Below the pieces are notes generated by a model. It ran no database searches, was not told the origin of the DNA, and saw only the letters and a program-made list of their open reading frames with translations. Below are positions 1 to 8,464 of a DNA stretch of 35,479 nucleotides, in pieces (within the stretch, counting starts at the first letter, position 1; each line of letters begins with the position of its first letter). The DNA is from CAYWTX01 sp964461295. Its GTDB lineage: Bacteria > Planctomycetota > Phycisphaerae > SM23-33. A program made the translations under genes and the position numbers. The stretch covers positions 1 through 35,479 of the forward strand of contig CAYWTX010000481.1 of NCBI GenBank assembly GCA_964461295.1. The letters are read 5' to 3'.

Positions 1-2
1 TT

Positions 3-818
3 CCTGATCCGCCAGCCGAGCCGATTTCCAAGCCAGGCGACCTGTACAACCTTGGCCGGCACCGCATCCTGTGCGGCGACTCCACCAAGCCGACCGACGT
101 CGCCCGCCTGCTTGCCGGCGCCAAGATGGATCTCCTGCTGACCGACCCACCCTACAACGTCAACTACGAGGGAGGCACGGGCATGAAGATCCAGAACGAC
201 TCCATGCCCGACGAGAAGTTCCGCACCTTCCTCAAGGACGCTCTCGCGCCCGCCTTCAAGGCCCTGAAGCCCGGAGCCGCGTGGTACGTCTGGCACGCCG
301 ACAGCGAGGGGTTCAACTTCCGAGCCGCCGCCCGCGACTGCGGCGAGCGCACCCGGCAGTGCCTGATCTGGGTGAAGAACAGCCTCGTGCTTGGCCGGCA
401 GGACTACCAGTGGCAGCACGAGCCATGCCTATACGGCGCCAAAGCACCCGAAGCCACCGAGCTCACCGAAACCGTTCAGCGCGAACACGAGACCGCCTTG
501 TACGGATGGACCGAGGGCGCCGCCCACACATGGAACAACGACCGGAAGCAGACCACGGTCCTGTACTTCGACCGCCCAGCAAAGAGCGAAGAGCACCCGA
601 CGATGAAGCCCGTAGCGCTCTTCGCCTACCTGATGCAGAACAGCACCAACCGAGAGGCCAACGTCTACGACCCATTCATGGGCAGCGGGACAACCCTCAT
701 GGCAGCCGAGCAGCTGGGAAGAACCGCCTACGGCATGGAGCTCGACCCGCGCTTTGTGGACGTGATCGTCAAGCGGTGGGAGACCATGACGGGCCGCAAG
801 GCCGAGAGGGCGGTGTAA
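3..818 (+). CDS. DNA methyltransferase domain, C-terminal part of a ParB-methylase fusion (5' partial)
   Basis: The frame is open from the first bases of the window, so the start lies outside. Visible are a KPGDLYNLGRHRILCGDST segment typical of the methylase entry, the catalytic motif TDPPYN (about 130-160), and the SAM-binding motif DPFMGSGTT near the C-terminus. DPPY preceding the FxGxG-like motif is the order of beta-class amino-methyltransferases, which make N6-methyladenine or N4-methylcytosine; DPPY favours adenine. In phages this domain often follows a ParB-like nuclease domain. Such an N-terminal half lies at the other end of the window (35048 onward), giving about 415 residues together, a normal fusion length. 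Likely role: modifying phage DNA against restriction. The target sequence cannot be read from the sequence. The next gene starts one base after the stop. Confidence 0.9.
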   Translation, partial: PDPPAEPISKPGDLYNLGRHRILCGDSTKPTDVARLLAGAKMDLLLTDPPYNVNYEGGTGMKIQNDSMPDEKFRTFLKDALAPAFKALKPGAAWYVWHADSEGFNFRAAARDCGERTRQCLIWVKNSLVLGRQDYQWQHEPCLYGAKAPEATELTETVQREHETALYGWTEGAAHTWNNDRKQTTVLYFDRPAKSEEHPTMKPVALFAYLMQNSTNREANVYDPFMGSGTTLMAAEQLGRTAYGMELDPRFVDVIVKRWETMTGRKAERAV

Positions 819-819
819 G

Positions 820-1242
820 ATGGCAGAGGACAAGGCGATGCAACGTCAACCCGACCCGGCGCGATGGGAGGGAGAGGGGAGGCCGCGCAACGACCTGCGC
901 CTCGTGATGGCCGCGATCCGCGCCGGCTGGACCATCGACCCCCTCGTGAAGCAGGCCATCATCGGCCGCGCCTCCCGCATCCTCGCCAACCCGGACGCCA
1001 AGCCCCGAGACGTCGCCCGGGCCTCGAGCACCCTCGTGGCCATCGAGCGCCTAAACCTCGACGCCGCCGTGCAGGAGGACCGCATGGCCCGCCTGGACGC
1101 CGGGGACGCCACCGACCGCGTCGAGCTTGCCCAAGTCGTGACCGACGCCCAGCTGGCCGCTGTGGCCCGCGTGCTGGCCGCCAGCGCCCTCCCTGCCCCA
1201 TGCCCCGAGCCAAGCCCCAAGCCCAAGCGCAAGCGCAAGTGA
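820..1242 (+). CDS. Probable terminase small subunit
   Basis: This 140-residue protein lies directly upstream of and overlapping the large terminase gene, the usual place of the DNA-recognition subunit of the packaging motor. It looks almost entirely helical, with a central segment (about residues 30-80) resembling small-terminase-like proteins of GC-rich phages, and ends in a basic PKPKRKRK tail. The start ATG sits one base after the methylase stop, so translation is probably coupled. The call rests on position and general character; no family-defining motif is visible, and an unrelated DNA-binding protein is possible. Confidence 0.5.
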   Translation: MAEDKAMQRQPDPARWEGEGRPRNDLRLVMAAIRAGWTIDPLVKQAIIGRASRILANPDAKPRDVARASSTLVAIERLNLDAAVQEDRMARLDAGDATDRVELAQVVTDAQLAAVARVLAASALPAPCPEPSPKPKRKRK

Positions 1243-2675
1243 CCGCCGAGGCCGCGGTCGAGGCCGCCCGGGAGAACCCGGCCGCCTTCCTCGCCCTGTG
1301 CCTTGGCAGGCCCGTCAGCCGCCTCCAGCAGGAGATGCTGCACCATGCCGTGGCGAACACCTCGTGGTACGCAGAGATCCCCCGCGGTCACGCCAAGACC
1401 TCGACCTTCGCCTACCTCGTCGCGTGGTGGGTGGGCATCCGCCCGGACGCCCGGTTCAAGATCGTTACCCAGACCGATGACCACGCCATCGCCACCACCC
1501 GGTTCATCCGGGACATCATCCGCGGCCCCGTCTTCCGCGCCTGCTTCCCGACCGTGAAGCTGAAGCCCGGGGAGGAAACCGTAAGTGCTTGGAGCGTCAC
1601 GGCTCCCGGCGTCGGCCCCCGCCGCGACCCGACCGTGCAGGCCACGGGCATCTTCGGCCGCACGGGCGGCCGCGCCGACGTGCTGTGGTTTGACGACATC
1701 TGCGACCTGCGGAACAGCGTCCTCCAGCCCGCCCTCCGCGCCCAGGTCAAGGAAGCCTACGCAAACATCTGGCTGCCGATGCTCGACCCCAGCGCCGAGC
1801 ACGAGCCACGCCTGTGGCGCACCGCAACGCCCTTCCACACGGATGACCTGACCGCCGATTGGCGGCGGGAGGCCGAGCCAGCGGGCACCCTTCTTCGTCG
1901 GCCGTGCATGGGCCTGACTAGCCCGTGGCCCGAGGTCTTCACCGCCGACGTCCTCGAGGCGAACCGCAGCGCGATGGGGCCGATGGCCTACGCCCGCGCC
2001 TACGAGCTGGTCCCCCTGTCCAGCGACCTTCTCGTCTTCCGCCCGGAATGGGTGGGGCACTACAAGGTCGGCCAGCAGCCCGAGCTCTGCCGCACGGTCG
2101 CGGCCATCGACTGGGGGTACTCGCGCAAGGCGCAGGACCGGGACGATCCCGACTACTCGGTCTGCCTCATCGGGGAGATCGACGCCGAGCGCAATTGCCG
2201 CCTCACGGACATCCTGCGCGTTCGAGACGCCTTCCCCGTCTTCGCCCGTCAGGCGTCCGACCTCTGCCGCCGGCGCGGGGTCTCCGCCGTCCTCGCCGAG
2301 GCCAACGGCCCCCAGCGCGGCATCTTCGACCAGTTCGCCTCCATGACCAGCCAGCCCATGATCGCGGTGGAGCGCGTGGCCGACAAGCACTTGCGTGCCG
2401 CCGGGGCGCAGCCCTTCGTCCAGGGCGGCAAGCTGCTGTTCCCCACGGACGATGCCGGGAAGGTGCTGCCCGCCTTCCAGCCCGTGCTCGACGAGATGCT
2501 GGCGTTCCCTGCGGGATCGCACGATGACACGGTGGACTGCGTGGTAGACCTATGCGCGGAAGCCGTGCGCGGCACGCTCTCGGCAGCCGACAGGAAAGTA
2601 CCTCGTATCGCCAAGCCCGACGCGATCACCCGCATCTTCGGGCAGCGCGAAGTGAAGCGCCCCTTCTTCAAGTGA
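1200..2675 (+). CDS. terL: Terminase large subunit (packaging ATPase-nuclease)
   Basis: This is the motor ATPase and headful/cos nuclease of DNA packaging, 491 residues from the ATG at 1200. The Walker A-like loop is PRGHAKTS (residues 61-68) and Walker B is DVLWFDD (160-166). The RNase H-like nuclease has its first acidic residue in AIDWGYS (about 304), a second acid in VLAEANG, and a third cluster HDDTVD (441-446). The frame is open far upstream, but that part lies over the preceding gene and reads as a shadow. A GTG at 1239 overlapping the upstream stop as GTGA is an equally plausible start, because neither site has a clear Shine-Dalgarno and many junctions here use such overlaps. Family assignment is secure; the exact start is not. 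Confidence 0.93.
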   Translation: MPRAKPQAQAQAQVTAEAAVEAARENPAAFLALCLGRPVSRLQQEMLHHAVANTSWYAEIPRGHAKTSTFAYLVAWWVGIRPDARFKIVTQTDDHAIATTRFIRDIIRGPVFRACFPTVKLKPGEETVSAWSVTAPGVGPRRDPTVQATGIFGRTGGRADVLWFDDICDLRNSVLQPALRAQVKEAYANIWLPMLDPSAEHEPRLWRTATPFHTDDLTADWRREAEPAGTLLRRPCMGLTSPWPEVFTADVLEANRSAMGPMAYARAYELVPLSSDLLVFRPEWVGHYKVGQQPELCRTVAAIDWGYSRKAQDRDDPDYSVCLIGEIDAERNCRLTDILRVRDAFPVFARQASDLCRRRGVSAVLAEANGPQRGIFDQFASMTSQPMIAVERVADKHLRAAGAQPFVQGGKLLFPTDDAGKVLPAFQPVLDEMLAFPAGSHDDTVDCVVDLCAEAVRGTLSAADRKVPRIAKPDAITRIFGQREVKRPFFK

Positions 2676-2685
2676 CGGAGCAAGC

Positions 2686-4260
2686 ATGTACGCAGACCCG
2701 ACCCTGATGGACCTCGCAGCCGCCTACGCGAAGCGAAGCAACGGACGAAAGACGAAGCACGCGGTCGCGTGCGACCGCCCTGGCGCGAAGGCGAAGTTTG
2801 TGAAGTGGTTCACTGACCGCACAAAGGAGCTTCTGCGAGAAGCGCCTTACGTCGTGGGAGAGACCAAGAAGATCGCAAAGCAGATCGCCGCTCAGTCTGC
2901 ACAGCTGGAAGCAAAGTTAAATGAGCTGAAGGCAATCAAAGATCCGTCTGCGATGGAGGTGCGCGACCGCATCATTGCGTTGCACAATTCCATGACGGCA
3001 GACATTTCGCAGCTTCAGCGGGCGCTGCCAAACCAGTTCTCCCGCCCCGGCGCGAAGGCGGAGTTTGAGATGTCGGCTAACGAGAAAGCGTCGCTTGCTG
3101 CGCATTTTCGTGCGGTCACGATTCTGTTGAACAAGGCACGCGAAGACCTGTTTGCCGCAGAGAAGTCTGGCGACAACGCCGCGCTTCGCAAGGCGCGAGA
3201 AGAAATCCAGCACTATTCCAAGCAGCGCGAGGATGCAATCGCAATGCTAAAGGCTGCTGGACTGATGTCCCGCCCCGGCGCGAAGGCGAAGATGGGGAGA
3301 ATGTTGCAACCGTATGAGGTAACTGAGTTGCGGGAGTTCCTGGAGTCGTATGGTGTTACAAAGCACGACATCATCAAGAGCATCGGGCAAGTCAAGGTTT
3401 CCAAGTCGCAGGTGGGAAAGGCATTAGATGCCATTGCGGCGCTGAATAGAGAGATTCAAAAGGAAGGCATTGGCGACAAAGTTGTGGTGGATGTTGTGCC
3501 GTTCTCTCGCCCCGGCGCGAAGGCGAAGATGGCTCTCGCCATGAAACTGACGCCCGAGCAGAAGAAGTTCTACTACGAACTCTGGAACTTCTGGACGCCC
3601 GAGCGACAGAAGAATCCGACTGAACACGAGGCAGAACTTCGCGCTCTTGTTCGTCGCGCAAAGTCGATGCCGGATTTTCGCGTGACTGCCGCAGGTCAGC
3701 GGATGCCGAATCTTCATGAACTTGCTGACGAGCAGGAAGATCGAGTGAAGTCTTATTCCTCTCGCACCGGCACAAAGGCGAAGTTTGCCCAGCCTCCCTT
3801 CAGCGCATCCGACCTGAACGCGCTCAAGCGCCTCGTCAAGCAGTACGAGCAGCAGGCGAAGGCGAACAAGGGCAAGCAGGGACCGAACGGTGAAAACCTC
3901 GAGTTCAAGGCCTTGAGCATCGCTGGCTGGATGCAGGAGATGATTAACTACGCGCAGGCAGGGCAGACGGGCCGTGCGTACTCGATTGTGCGGACGTCGA
4001 ATCCGGATTACCTTCGCTTCCTTCCTGCCTCGCTGGTCAAGGCAGCGCAGGACGTGACGAAGATGTCCCGCCCCGGCGCGAAGGCGAAGTCCACCCACGC
4101 CGCGCTCCCCCCGCAGACCCTCGAGGCCGAGCGCAAGCCCGGCGGCGGCTCGCACTCCGAGGCCGTGAGCCGCAAGATCGCCACCCTCATCAACGAGGGC
4201 AAGCCGCAGGACCAGGCAGTCGCCATCGCGCTCGACCTCGAGCGCCGCGGCGAGCTGTGA
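2686..4260 (+). CDS. Modular protein with six SRPGAKAKF-type linker motifs, function unknown
   Basis: This 524-residue protein is built of helical segments separated by a nine-residue motif. The copies start at residues 30 (DRPGAKAKF), 119 (SRPGAKAEF), 195 and 274 (SRPGAKAKM), 359 (SRTGTKAKF) and 461 (SRPGAKAKS), with spacings of 89, 76, 79, 85 and 102 residues. Intervals do not align along their length, but most begin with a capped helix just after the motif (for example MKLTPEQKKFYYEL, FSASDLNALKRLV). The C-terminus (about 490-524) carries a phage-type tail with QAVAIALDLERRGEL. Codon use is more AT-rich from about 2860 to 4060 than in neighbours, whereas the linkers and the C-terminal tail are GC-rich. 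It lies between terminase and portal, so a virion, internal-head or accessory role is possible. No enzyme motif is visible, and I do not recognise the function. Confidence 0.8.
   Translation: MYADPTLMDLAAAYAKRSNGRKTKHAVACDRPGAKAKFVKWFTDRTKELLREAPYVVGETKKIAKQIAAQSAQLEAKLNELKAIKDPSAMEVRDRIIALHNSMTADISQLQRALPNQFSRPGAKAEFEMSANEKASLAAHFRAVTILLNKAREDLFAAEKSGDNAALRKAREEIQHYSKQREDAIAMLKAAGLMSRPGAKAKMGRMLQPYEVTELREFLESYGVTKHDIIKSIGQVKVSKSQVGKALDAIAALNREIQKEGIGDKVVVDVVPFSRPGAKAKMALAMKLTPEQKKFYYELWNFWTPERQKNPTEHEAELRALVRRAKSMPDFRVTAAGQRMPNLHELADEQEDRVKSYSSRTGTKAKFAQPPFSASDLNALKRLVKQYEQQAKANKGKQGPNGENLEFKALSIAGWMQEMINYAQAGQTGRAYSIVRTSNPDYLRFLPASLVKAAQDVTKMSRPGAKAKSTHAALPPQTLEAERKPGGGSHSEAVSRKIATLINEGKPQDQAVAIALDLERRGEL
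2773..4092 (+). repeat. Six dispersed copies of a 27-bp coding repeat (SRPGAKAKF linker)
   Basis: Copies lie at 2773-2799, 3040-3066, 3268-3294, 3505-3531, 3760-3786 and 4066-4092. An 18-bp core, cgccccggcgcgaaggcg, is identical in copies two, three, four and six; copy one differs at one base and copy five is the most diverged. The DNA between copies shows no comparable conservation. Conserved nucleotides at module borders could support recombination between modules, in this gene or with relatives elsewhere; that use is inferred. Confidence 0.9.
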
Positions 4261-4276
4261 ACCACAGGAGACAGAC

Positions 4277-5527
4277 ATGAGCACCGCAGGACATACGCCC
4301 AACTTCATCGCCGAAGAGGCCATCTACCCGTTCCGCTGCGTGAAGGTCGGAACCCTCCCGTTCAAGGCGGTCCCCTCCACCGCGAACCCGGAGATCCTGC
4401 TCGGCGTGACCGACGGGTCCATCCAGACCTTCAACGGCACCTACCACGCGACTGCCGGCCAGACGATCAGCCTCCAGAACGGCGAGTTCGTCCAGCTGAC
4501 AGCCAGCGGCAGCATCACGGTCGGCGACACGCTGATCGCCACCACGGACGGCAAGGTCGAGGCGAGCGTCAGCGCGACGGAGTACGTCGCCCAGGCGGCG
4601 GAGAACGCGAACGACGGCGAGATCTTCTGGGCGAAGAAGATCGGCGCGTGGACGGTCAGCGGCGGCGGCCCCAGCCCCATCGGCGGCGGCTGGCCTGCGC
4701 CGGAGTCGAAGGCGCTGTGGTCGTGCGAGTTCACGGGCGCGATTCCCGTGTTCGATGCCACCCCCGTCGACCCGGCGTTTCTGCCCGGTCCCGACTTTTA
4801 CTTCCAGCGATCCGACGCAGGCCAAGCGGCGGTTGAGCAGAACTATTTTCCGGTTGCGAGACACTTTGGTGTTGTCGATGTAAGTGTCATTGGCAACGCT
4901 TTCGACCCGCAATGGATCATGGTGGGAAATGCTCCTCCGATTACACCAGCCGACTTTAACGCATCATCCATTGGAGGTCGGCCCGGTGTCGATCTGCGGT
5001 ACGACAACAACGAGTTCGTCGTAATTTGGAAGCCGTATTCGTATTTGAACACCGGATCGGGACTTGACTGGAGGGTCTACGCTGGATGTTTGTCCGCTAG
5101 TCTGTCGTATCCAGATCATCCCATTGATGGTGGTGTCGGCTTCTTCTTCCGCGCATCGCCAGCCAACGCAAACTGGATTTGCGTGGCGCGGTTTTACAAT
5201 GCCACGACATCTTCGTTCATCGAATACACACAGGACAGCGGTGTGCCGATCAACATCGTTTCCCCGGCGTGGAAGAACATGAAGGTCATCACGGTCGAAG
5301 GATCGACGCCGGGTTCGTATCCGACTGTTGAGTGGTACATCGACGGAACGCTGATTCACTCTTTGGATGTCAACACCATTGCCAGCAACATCCGCAGTTC
5401 ACTTGATGCGGAACCGATCTTTGCGATGGCGGGCGCATATGTTGTAAACGACGAAGATGTAAGCCAAGTCTTGGCGAACCAGTTGGACTACATGCACGCC
5501 CTGACCACCTTCACGAACCCGAGGTAA
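4277..5527 (+). CDS. Decoration-like domain fused to a C-terminal lectin-like module
   Basis: Residues 1-125 resemble the 130-residue protein encoded at 11191-11583 next to the capsid gene. Shared features are an N-terminal PNFIA/PNLIA stretch, NPFRF/YPFRC, VGVTDGS, a TISLQ/QISLQ strand, an ADGK/TDGK turn and an ending NAGEIF/NDGEIF. This is the beta-rich pattern of DUF2190-like head decoration proteins. A GGG-rich linker (about 128-145) leads to a 270-residue C-terminal part with alternating strands and many aromatics (VGFFFRAS, VEWYIDG), consistent with a concanavalin/LamG-like fold, which is inferred rather than demonstrated. Base use turns AT-richer at about 4790, close to the domain boundary, suggesting separate origin of the C-terminal module. 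An AGGAGA ribosome site precedes the ATG. A capsid-surface adhesin is the simplest reading. Confidence 0.7.
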   Translation: MSTAGHTPNFIAEEAIYPFRCVKVGTLPFKAVPSTANPEILLGVTDGSIQTFNGTYHATAGQTISLQNGEFVQLTASGSITVGDTLIATTDGKVEASVSATEYVAQAAENANDGEIFWAKKIGAWTVSGGGPSPIGGGWPAPESKALWSCEFTGAIPVFDATPVDPAFLPGPDFYFQRSDAGQAAVEQNYFPVARHFGVVDVSVIGNAFDPQWIMVGNAPPITPADFNASSIGGRPGVDLRYDNNEFVVIWKPYSYLNTGSGLDWRVYAGCLSASLSYPDHPIDGGVGFFFRASPANANWICVARFYNATTSSFIEYTQDSGVPINIVSPAWKNMKVITVEGSTPGSYPTVEWYIDGTLIHSLDVNTIASNIRSSLDAEPIFAMAGAYVVNDEDVSQVLANQLDYMHALTTFTNPR

Positions 5528-5530
5528 CAC

Positions 5531-5926
5531 ATGGAAAGCGCACTCATCAACAACGGCAAGGTCATCGGCGTGCGGGAAGGCGATTGGTCCGGCAAGCCGG
5601 GATATGTCCTGCTCAACGCTGGGGAGAGAGTCATTCAGGGCATGGGCTTCGACGCGTCGAAGTCGCCCCGGTTCTTCCTCCAGCGACCGACGAAGCCCGC
5701 TCCCAAGTGGACGGCTTTCCAGTTCCTCCTGCGGTTCACCGAGGCCGAGCGTGCGGCATTCCAGGCAGAGGCCGCGACGGACACGAAGGTCGCCGACTTC
5801 ATGCTGCTGTGCTCGGCAGCTTCCCAGATTGAGGCAGACCACCCGGTCACGGTTGCCGGCATGGACTACCTTGTCTCCATCGACCTCATCACCCGCGACC
5901 GCGCCGACGAGATCCTCGGCAAGTAA
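5531..5926 (+). CDS. Small tail-fibre-assembly-like protein, hypothetical
   Basis: This 131-residue soluble protein starts four bases after the upstream stop. The N-terminal half has a strand-turn pattern (ALINNGKVIGVREGDWSG). The C-terminal half is helical, with FTEAERAAFQ, a middle VADFMLLCSAAS and an ending MDYLVSIDLITRDRADEIL. That arrangement is familiar from small proteins encoded beside phage fibre or receptor-binding genes. It follows the fused decoration/lectin-like gene, so a chaperone or accessory role for that product is a reasonable inference. I do not assign a named family. Confidence 0.65.
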   Translation: MESALINNGKVIGVREGDWSGKPGYVLLNAGERVIQGMGFDASKSPRFFLQRPTKPAPKWTAFQFLLRFTEAERAAFQAEAATDTKVADFMLLCSAASQIEADHPVTVAGMDYLVSIDLITRDRADEILGK

Positions 5927-5935
5927 GGCACCCCC

Positions 5936-6466
5936 ATGTCCAGCATCACCACCGACCAGAACATCGCAGGCAAGACCACCGTCGCCAGCGTCCCGAGCTC
6001 GTACGCGGCGCTGGACCCGGCCACCCTCCCAACCTCGGGCGTGCTCTACAACGGCTCCCCGAACCCGGGCGGGCGCAACCCCAGCCTGCTGCGCCTGACG
6101 CCGTTCGCCAGCGCGACGGGCGGCACGAGCGTCGGGATGCGGGTGGTCGGCTACACGCCCTACCTGAAGGCGGACGGATCTGGGACGGTCTACGTCCCGA
6201 CCGTGCTGGGCGACTTCACCCTGACCTTCAGCACGGGAACGGTGCCGACTTGGACGCTGGACGCGGCTGGTGATGCTCGTCCGTACGCGGGCATCGTTCA
6301 GGTTGCAGGCACCCCCACGGCGAATCTGTTCAGCCCGGGAACGGCAGCCGTCTCCAACGTGGAACCTGCCAGCCTGCTGATCGACCCGGTCGGCAACACC
6401 ATCGTCCAGGTCCAGTTCAAGTCAAGCGGCAGCCCCACGATGGGCGTCCTCTGGGCGACCCTCTGA
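5936..6466 (+). CDS. Hypothetical beta-rich structural protein
   Basis: This 176-residue protein is rich in Thr, Ser, Gly and Val with alternating short strands and no membrane segment or catalytic motif, the composition of small phage structural proteins. It includes VYVPTVLGDFTLTFSTG and a C-terminal VQVQFKSSGSPTMGVLWATL strand pair. The stop overlaps the next start as TGATG. It lies in the accessory block between terminase and portal, so it may decorate the head, but this is positional inference. Confidence 0.6.
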   Translation: MSSITTDQNIAGKTTVASVPSSYAALDPATLPTSGVLYNGSPNPGGRNPSLLRLTPFASATGGTSVGMRVVGYTPYLKADGSGTVYVPTVLGDFTLTFSTGTVPTWTLDAAGDARPYAGIVQVAGTPTANLFSPGTAAVSNVEPASLLIDPVGNTIVQVQFKSSGSPTMGVLWATL

Positions 6467-6906
6467 TGCGGAGCTGGATCGGACGGATCTCGCGGCCTGC
6501 CCTGCGCCTCGGCGTGGCGGCGATCACGCGTGGCAACCGCAGTTTGGACATCGGCCCGTTTCCGATGGACTGGCCGAACATCAACAGCGAAGCACTGACG
6601 GCAACCACCGACAAGCTTCAGGTCACGTCGATCAACGTGCCCGTGACTTTCACGGCGAACGCACCGACCGGAATGACCGTGATTGCCGTGGTCAACGGCA
6701 GCACGTCCGACACGGGCGCCACGAGCACGCCGATGGGCGCAAGCCCTACACCGTTCACCGTGCCGCCGAACAGCTTCGTCTGGTTTGTCTGCTCGGCCGT
6801 GTCCGCAGCAGGTGGCACCATTACCGTCCGCAACAGCACGGCAGGCAGCGCGGTGGTGGACGCAATCGTGGTCAATCTCGGAGTCGGCCCGCCGCCGGAG
6901 GCATGA
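6466..6906 (+). CDS. Hypothetical beta-rich protein
   Basis: This 146-residue protein starts at the ATG overlapping the previous stop by one base. A basic, helix-prone N-terminus (MRSWIGRISRPALRLGVAAI) precedes a beta-sandwich-like body with repeated Val/Thr strands (VPVTFTANAPTGMTVIAVV, FVWFVCSAVSAAGGTITV). This looks like a small virion or adhesin-type domain. No specific family is recognised. Coupling to its neighbour suggests the two act together. The portal gene follows five bases downstream. Confidence 0.6.
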   Translation: MRSWIGRISRPALRLGVAAITRGNRSLDIGPFPMDWPNINSEALTATTDKLQVTSINVPVTFTANAPTGMTVIAVVNGSTSDTGATSTPMGASPTPFTVPPNSFVWFVCSAVSAAGGTITVRNSTAGSAVVDAIVVNLGVGPPPEA

Positions 6907-6910
6907 GGTA

Positions 6911-8461
6911 ATGGCGAAGCGTAAGACCACCGCACGGCGCACGGGCCGCAAGGTCACGGCGGGCATCCCCAAGCCCATCGTGAAGCAGCCCATCAGCACC
7001 AACAGCGCGATGAATGCGCTGACGCCGGCCGAGCGCCCCCGCGGCCCGCTGCCGCCTCCGATGGAGCGCGGCATGACCTTCCCGCTCGCCACGAGCGTGG
7101 AGGTCCAGCGGTCGTTCTTCACCACGGCCGACAAGCTGCTGAAGAACAGCAGCCTCGCCTATCGCCTCAACCCGCAGTACCAGATGATGATGCGGGCGGA
7201 CGCCGACATCGAGGGCGTCCTGCGGTCGCTCCAGGTCACGCTGGCCGGCCTCGAGTGGGCGGTCGTCGCCGAGGACGAGAAGGACCCCCGGGCGGTCGAG
7301 CTCGCCGAGCGCGTGGCCAAGGTCTTCGACCGCATGCCCCGCCGAGCCGACTTCGTCCGCTCCATGCACGAGGCGGTCTGGTACGGCAACAGCGCGGCCA
7401 ACATCGTCTACCGCCCGGACGCTTTGACGGGCGTCGCGGTCAAGGAGTGGTTCCCGTTCCACCCCGACACCCTCGCCTACGACCAGCGAGGCAACCTCGC
7501 CATGAAGGTCGGCGTCGAGTACATGAACAACCCCGAGAGCTCGACCAACATCGGCTTCGACGCCCGGGTGCACATCTTCAACGAGGTCGAGCGGGCGGCC
7601 GTGGTCCTGCACCGCGTCTTCGTGGCGGCCCCGGACTTCAACGACCCGAACAGCACCGAGAGCATCTACCGCGGCGTCGGCGCCCGGGACATCTGCTGGT
7701 TCATGTGGCTGGCGAAGCAGGAGATCCTCCAGGACGCCATCACCTACGCCGAGCGGTACGCGATGGGCATTCGCGTCGGCTACTACCCACTCGGCCAAGA
7801 TGCTGGGCAGCAGATGATGGAGCAGGTGCTGGCGAACCTGACGAACGACAACAGCGTCCTGCTGCCGCAGTCGGGCACCGAGAAGATCTACGACATCGAC
7901 ATCAAGGAGCCGAACAGCGGCCGGGCTGCGGTGTTCATGGACCTCGTGAACTGGTTCAGCGCCAAGCTTAAGGAGGCCATCGTCGGGCAGAGCCTGACGA
8001 GCGAGGCGCATGGCACGGGCCTCGGCTCGGGCGTTGCCGACCTGCACGCCGACACGCTGTCCCGGATCATCCGCTACCACGCCGACGCGCTGGCCGACAG
8101 CATGACGAACGACTTCGTCAAGGTCGTGGCCCGCATGATGGGCGCGACGGCCGAGGAGGCCGCCGGCATCCGCTTCGTCTTTGCGCCCGAGCGCCCGGAC
8201 CCGAAGGAGCGACTCGAGGCCATCGAGAAGTTCGTGGCGCTGGGCGGCAAGGTCGCCGAGCGCGAGGTCCGCGACCTGCTGGGCCTGTCCGAGCCGACCG
8301 AGGATGACAAGGTGCTTGGCGGCGAAACGGGCATGGCCGAGCCGGACGCCCTGTCCAGCCTGCTCAAGACGCCGATGCCACCCGAGGAGGGACAGCCGTC
8401 CGAAGGCACACCGCCCGCGGAGGGCGCCCCTCGGGCCTTCAGCCGCCGCTCGTGGTGGTAA
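6911..8461 (+). CDS. Portal protein, DUF935 (Mu gp29-like)
   Basis: The portal forms the dodecameric DNA entry ring at one capsid vertex and docks the terminase. The ATG at 6911 is chosen because the upstream extension of the frame reads over the preceding gene. The 516-residue product shows the DUF935 plan: a DADIEGVLRSLQVTLAGLEW segment, a helical middle with EAVWYGNSAANIVY, and the family signature VGQSLTSEAHGTGLGSGVADLH in its central-C-terminal part, where the downstream helices of the stem and wing follow. The C-terminal 50 residues are Pro/Glu-rich and probably flexible. Position before an F-like gene agrees with the Mu-like head order. The basic N-terminus (KRKTTARRTGRK) may contact DNA; that is inference. 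Confidence 0.92.
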   Translation: MAKRKTTARRTGRKVTAGIPKPIVKQPISTNSAMNALTPAERPRGPLPPPMERGMTFPLATSVEVQRSFFTTADKLLKNSSLAYRLNPQYQMMMRADADIEGVLRSLQVTLAGLEWAVVAEDEKDPRAVELAERVAKVFDRMPRRADFVRSMHEAVWYGNSAANIVYRPDALTGVAVKEWFPFHPDTLAYDQRGNLAMKVGVEYMNNPESSTNIGFDARVHIFNEVERAAVVLHRVFVAAPDFNDPNSTESIYRGVGARDICWFMWLAKQEILQDAITYAERYAMGIRVGYYPLGQDAGQQMMEQVLANLTNDNSVLLPQSGTEKIYDIDIKEPNSGRAAVFMDLVNWFSAKLKEAIVGQSLTSEAHGTGLGSGVADLHADTLSRIIRYHADALADSMTNDFVKVVARMMGATAEEAAGIRFVFAPERPDPKERLEAIEKFVALGGKVAEREVRDLLGLSEPTEDDKVLGGETGMAEPDALSSLLKTPMPPEEGQPSEGTPPAEGAPRAFSRRSWW

Positions 8462-8464
8462 GGC

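Noticed and set aside
846..2522. Minus-strand open frame of 558 codons
   Set aside because: Antisense to the large terminase gene, with no motif.
2773..4092. CRISPR-like spacing of short repeats
   Set aside because: The repeats are 230-310 bases apart, in frame and coding, with no leader or cas genes.
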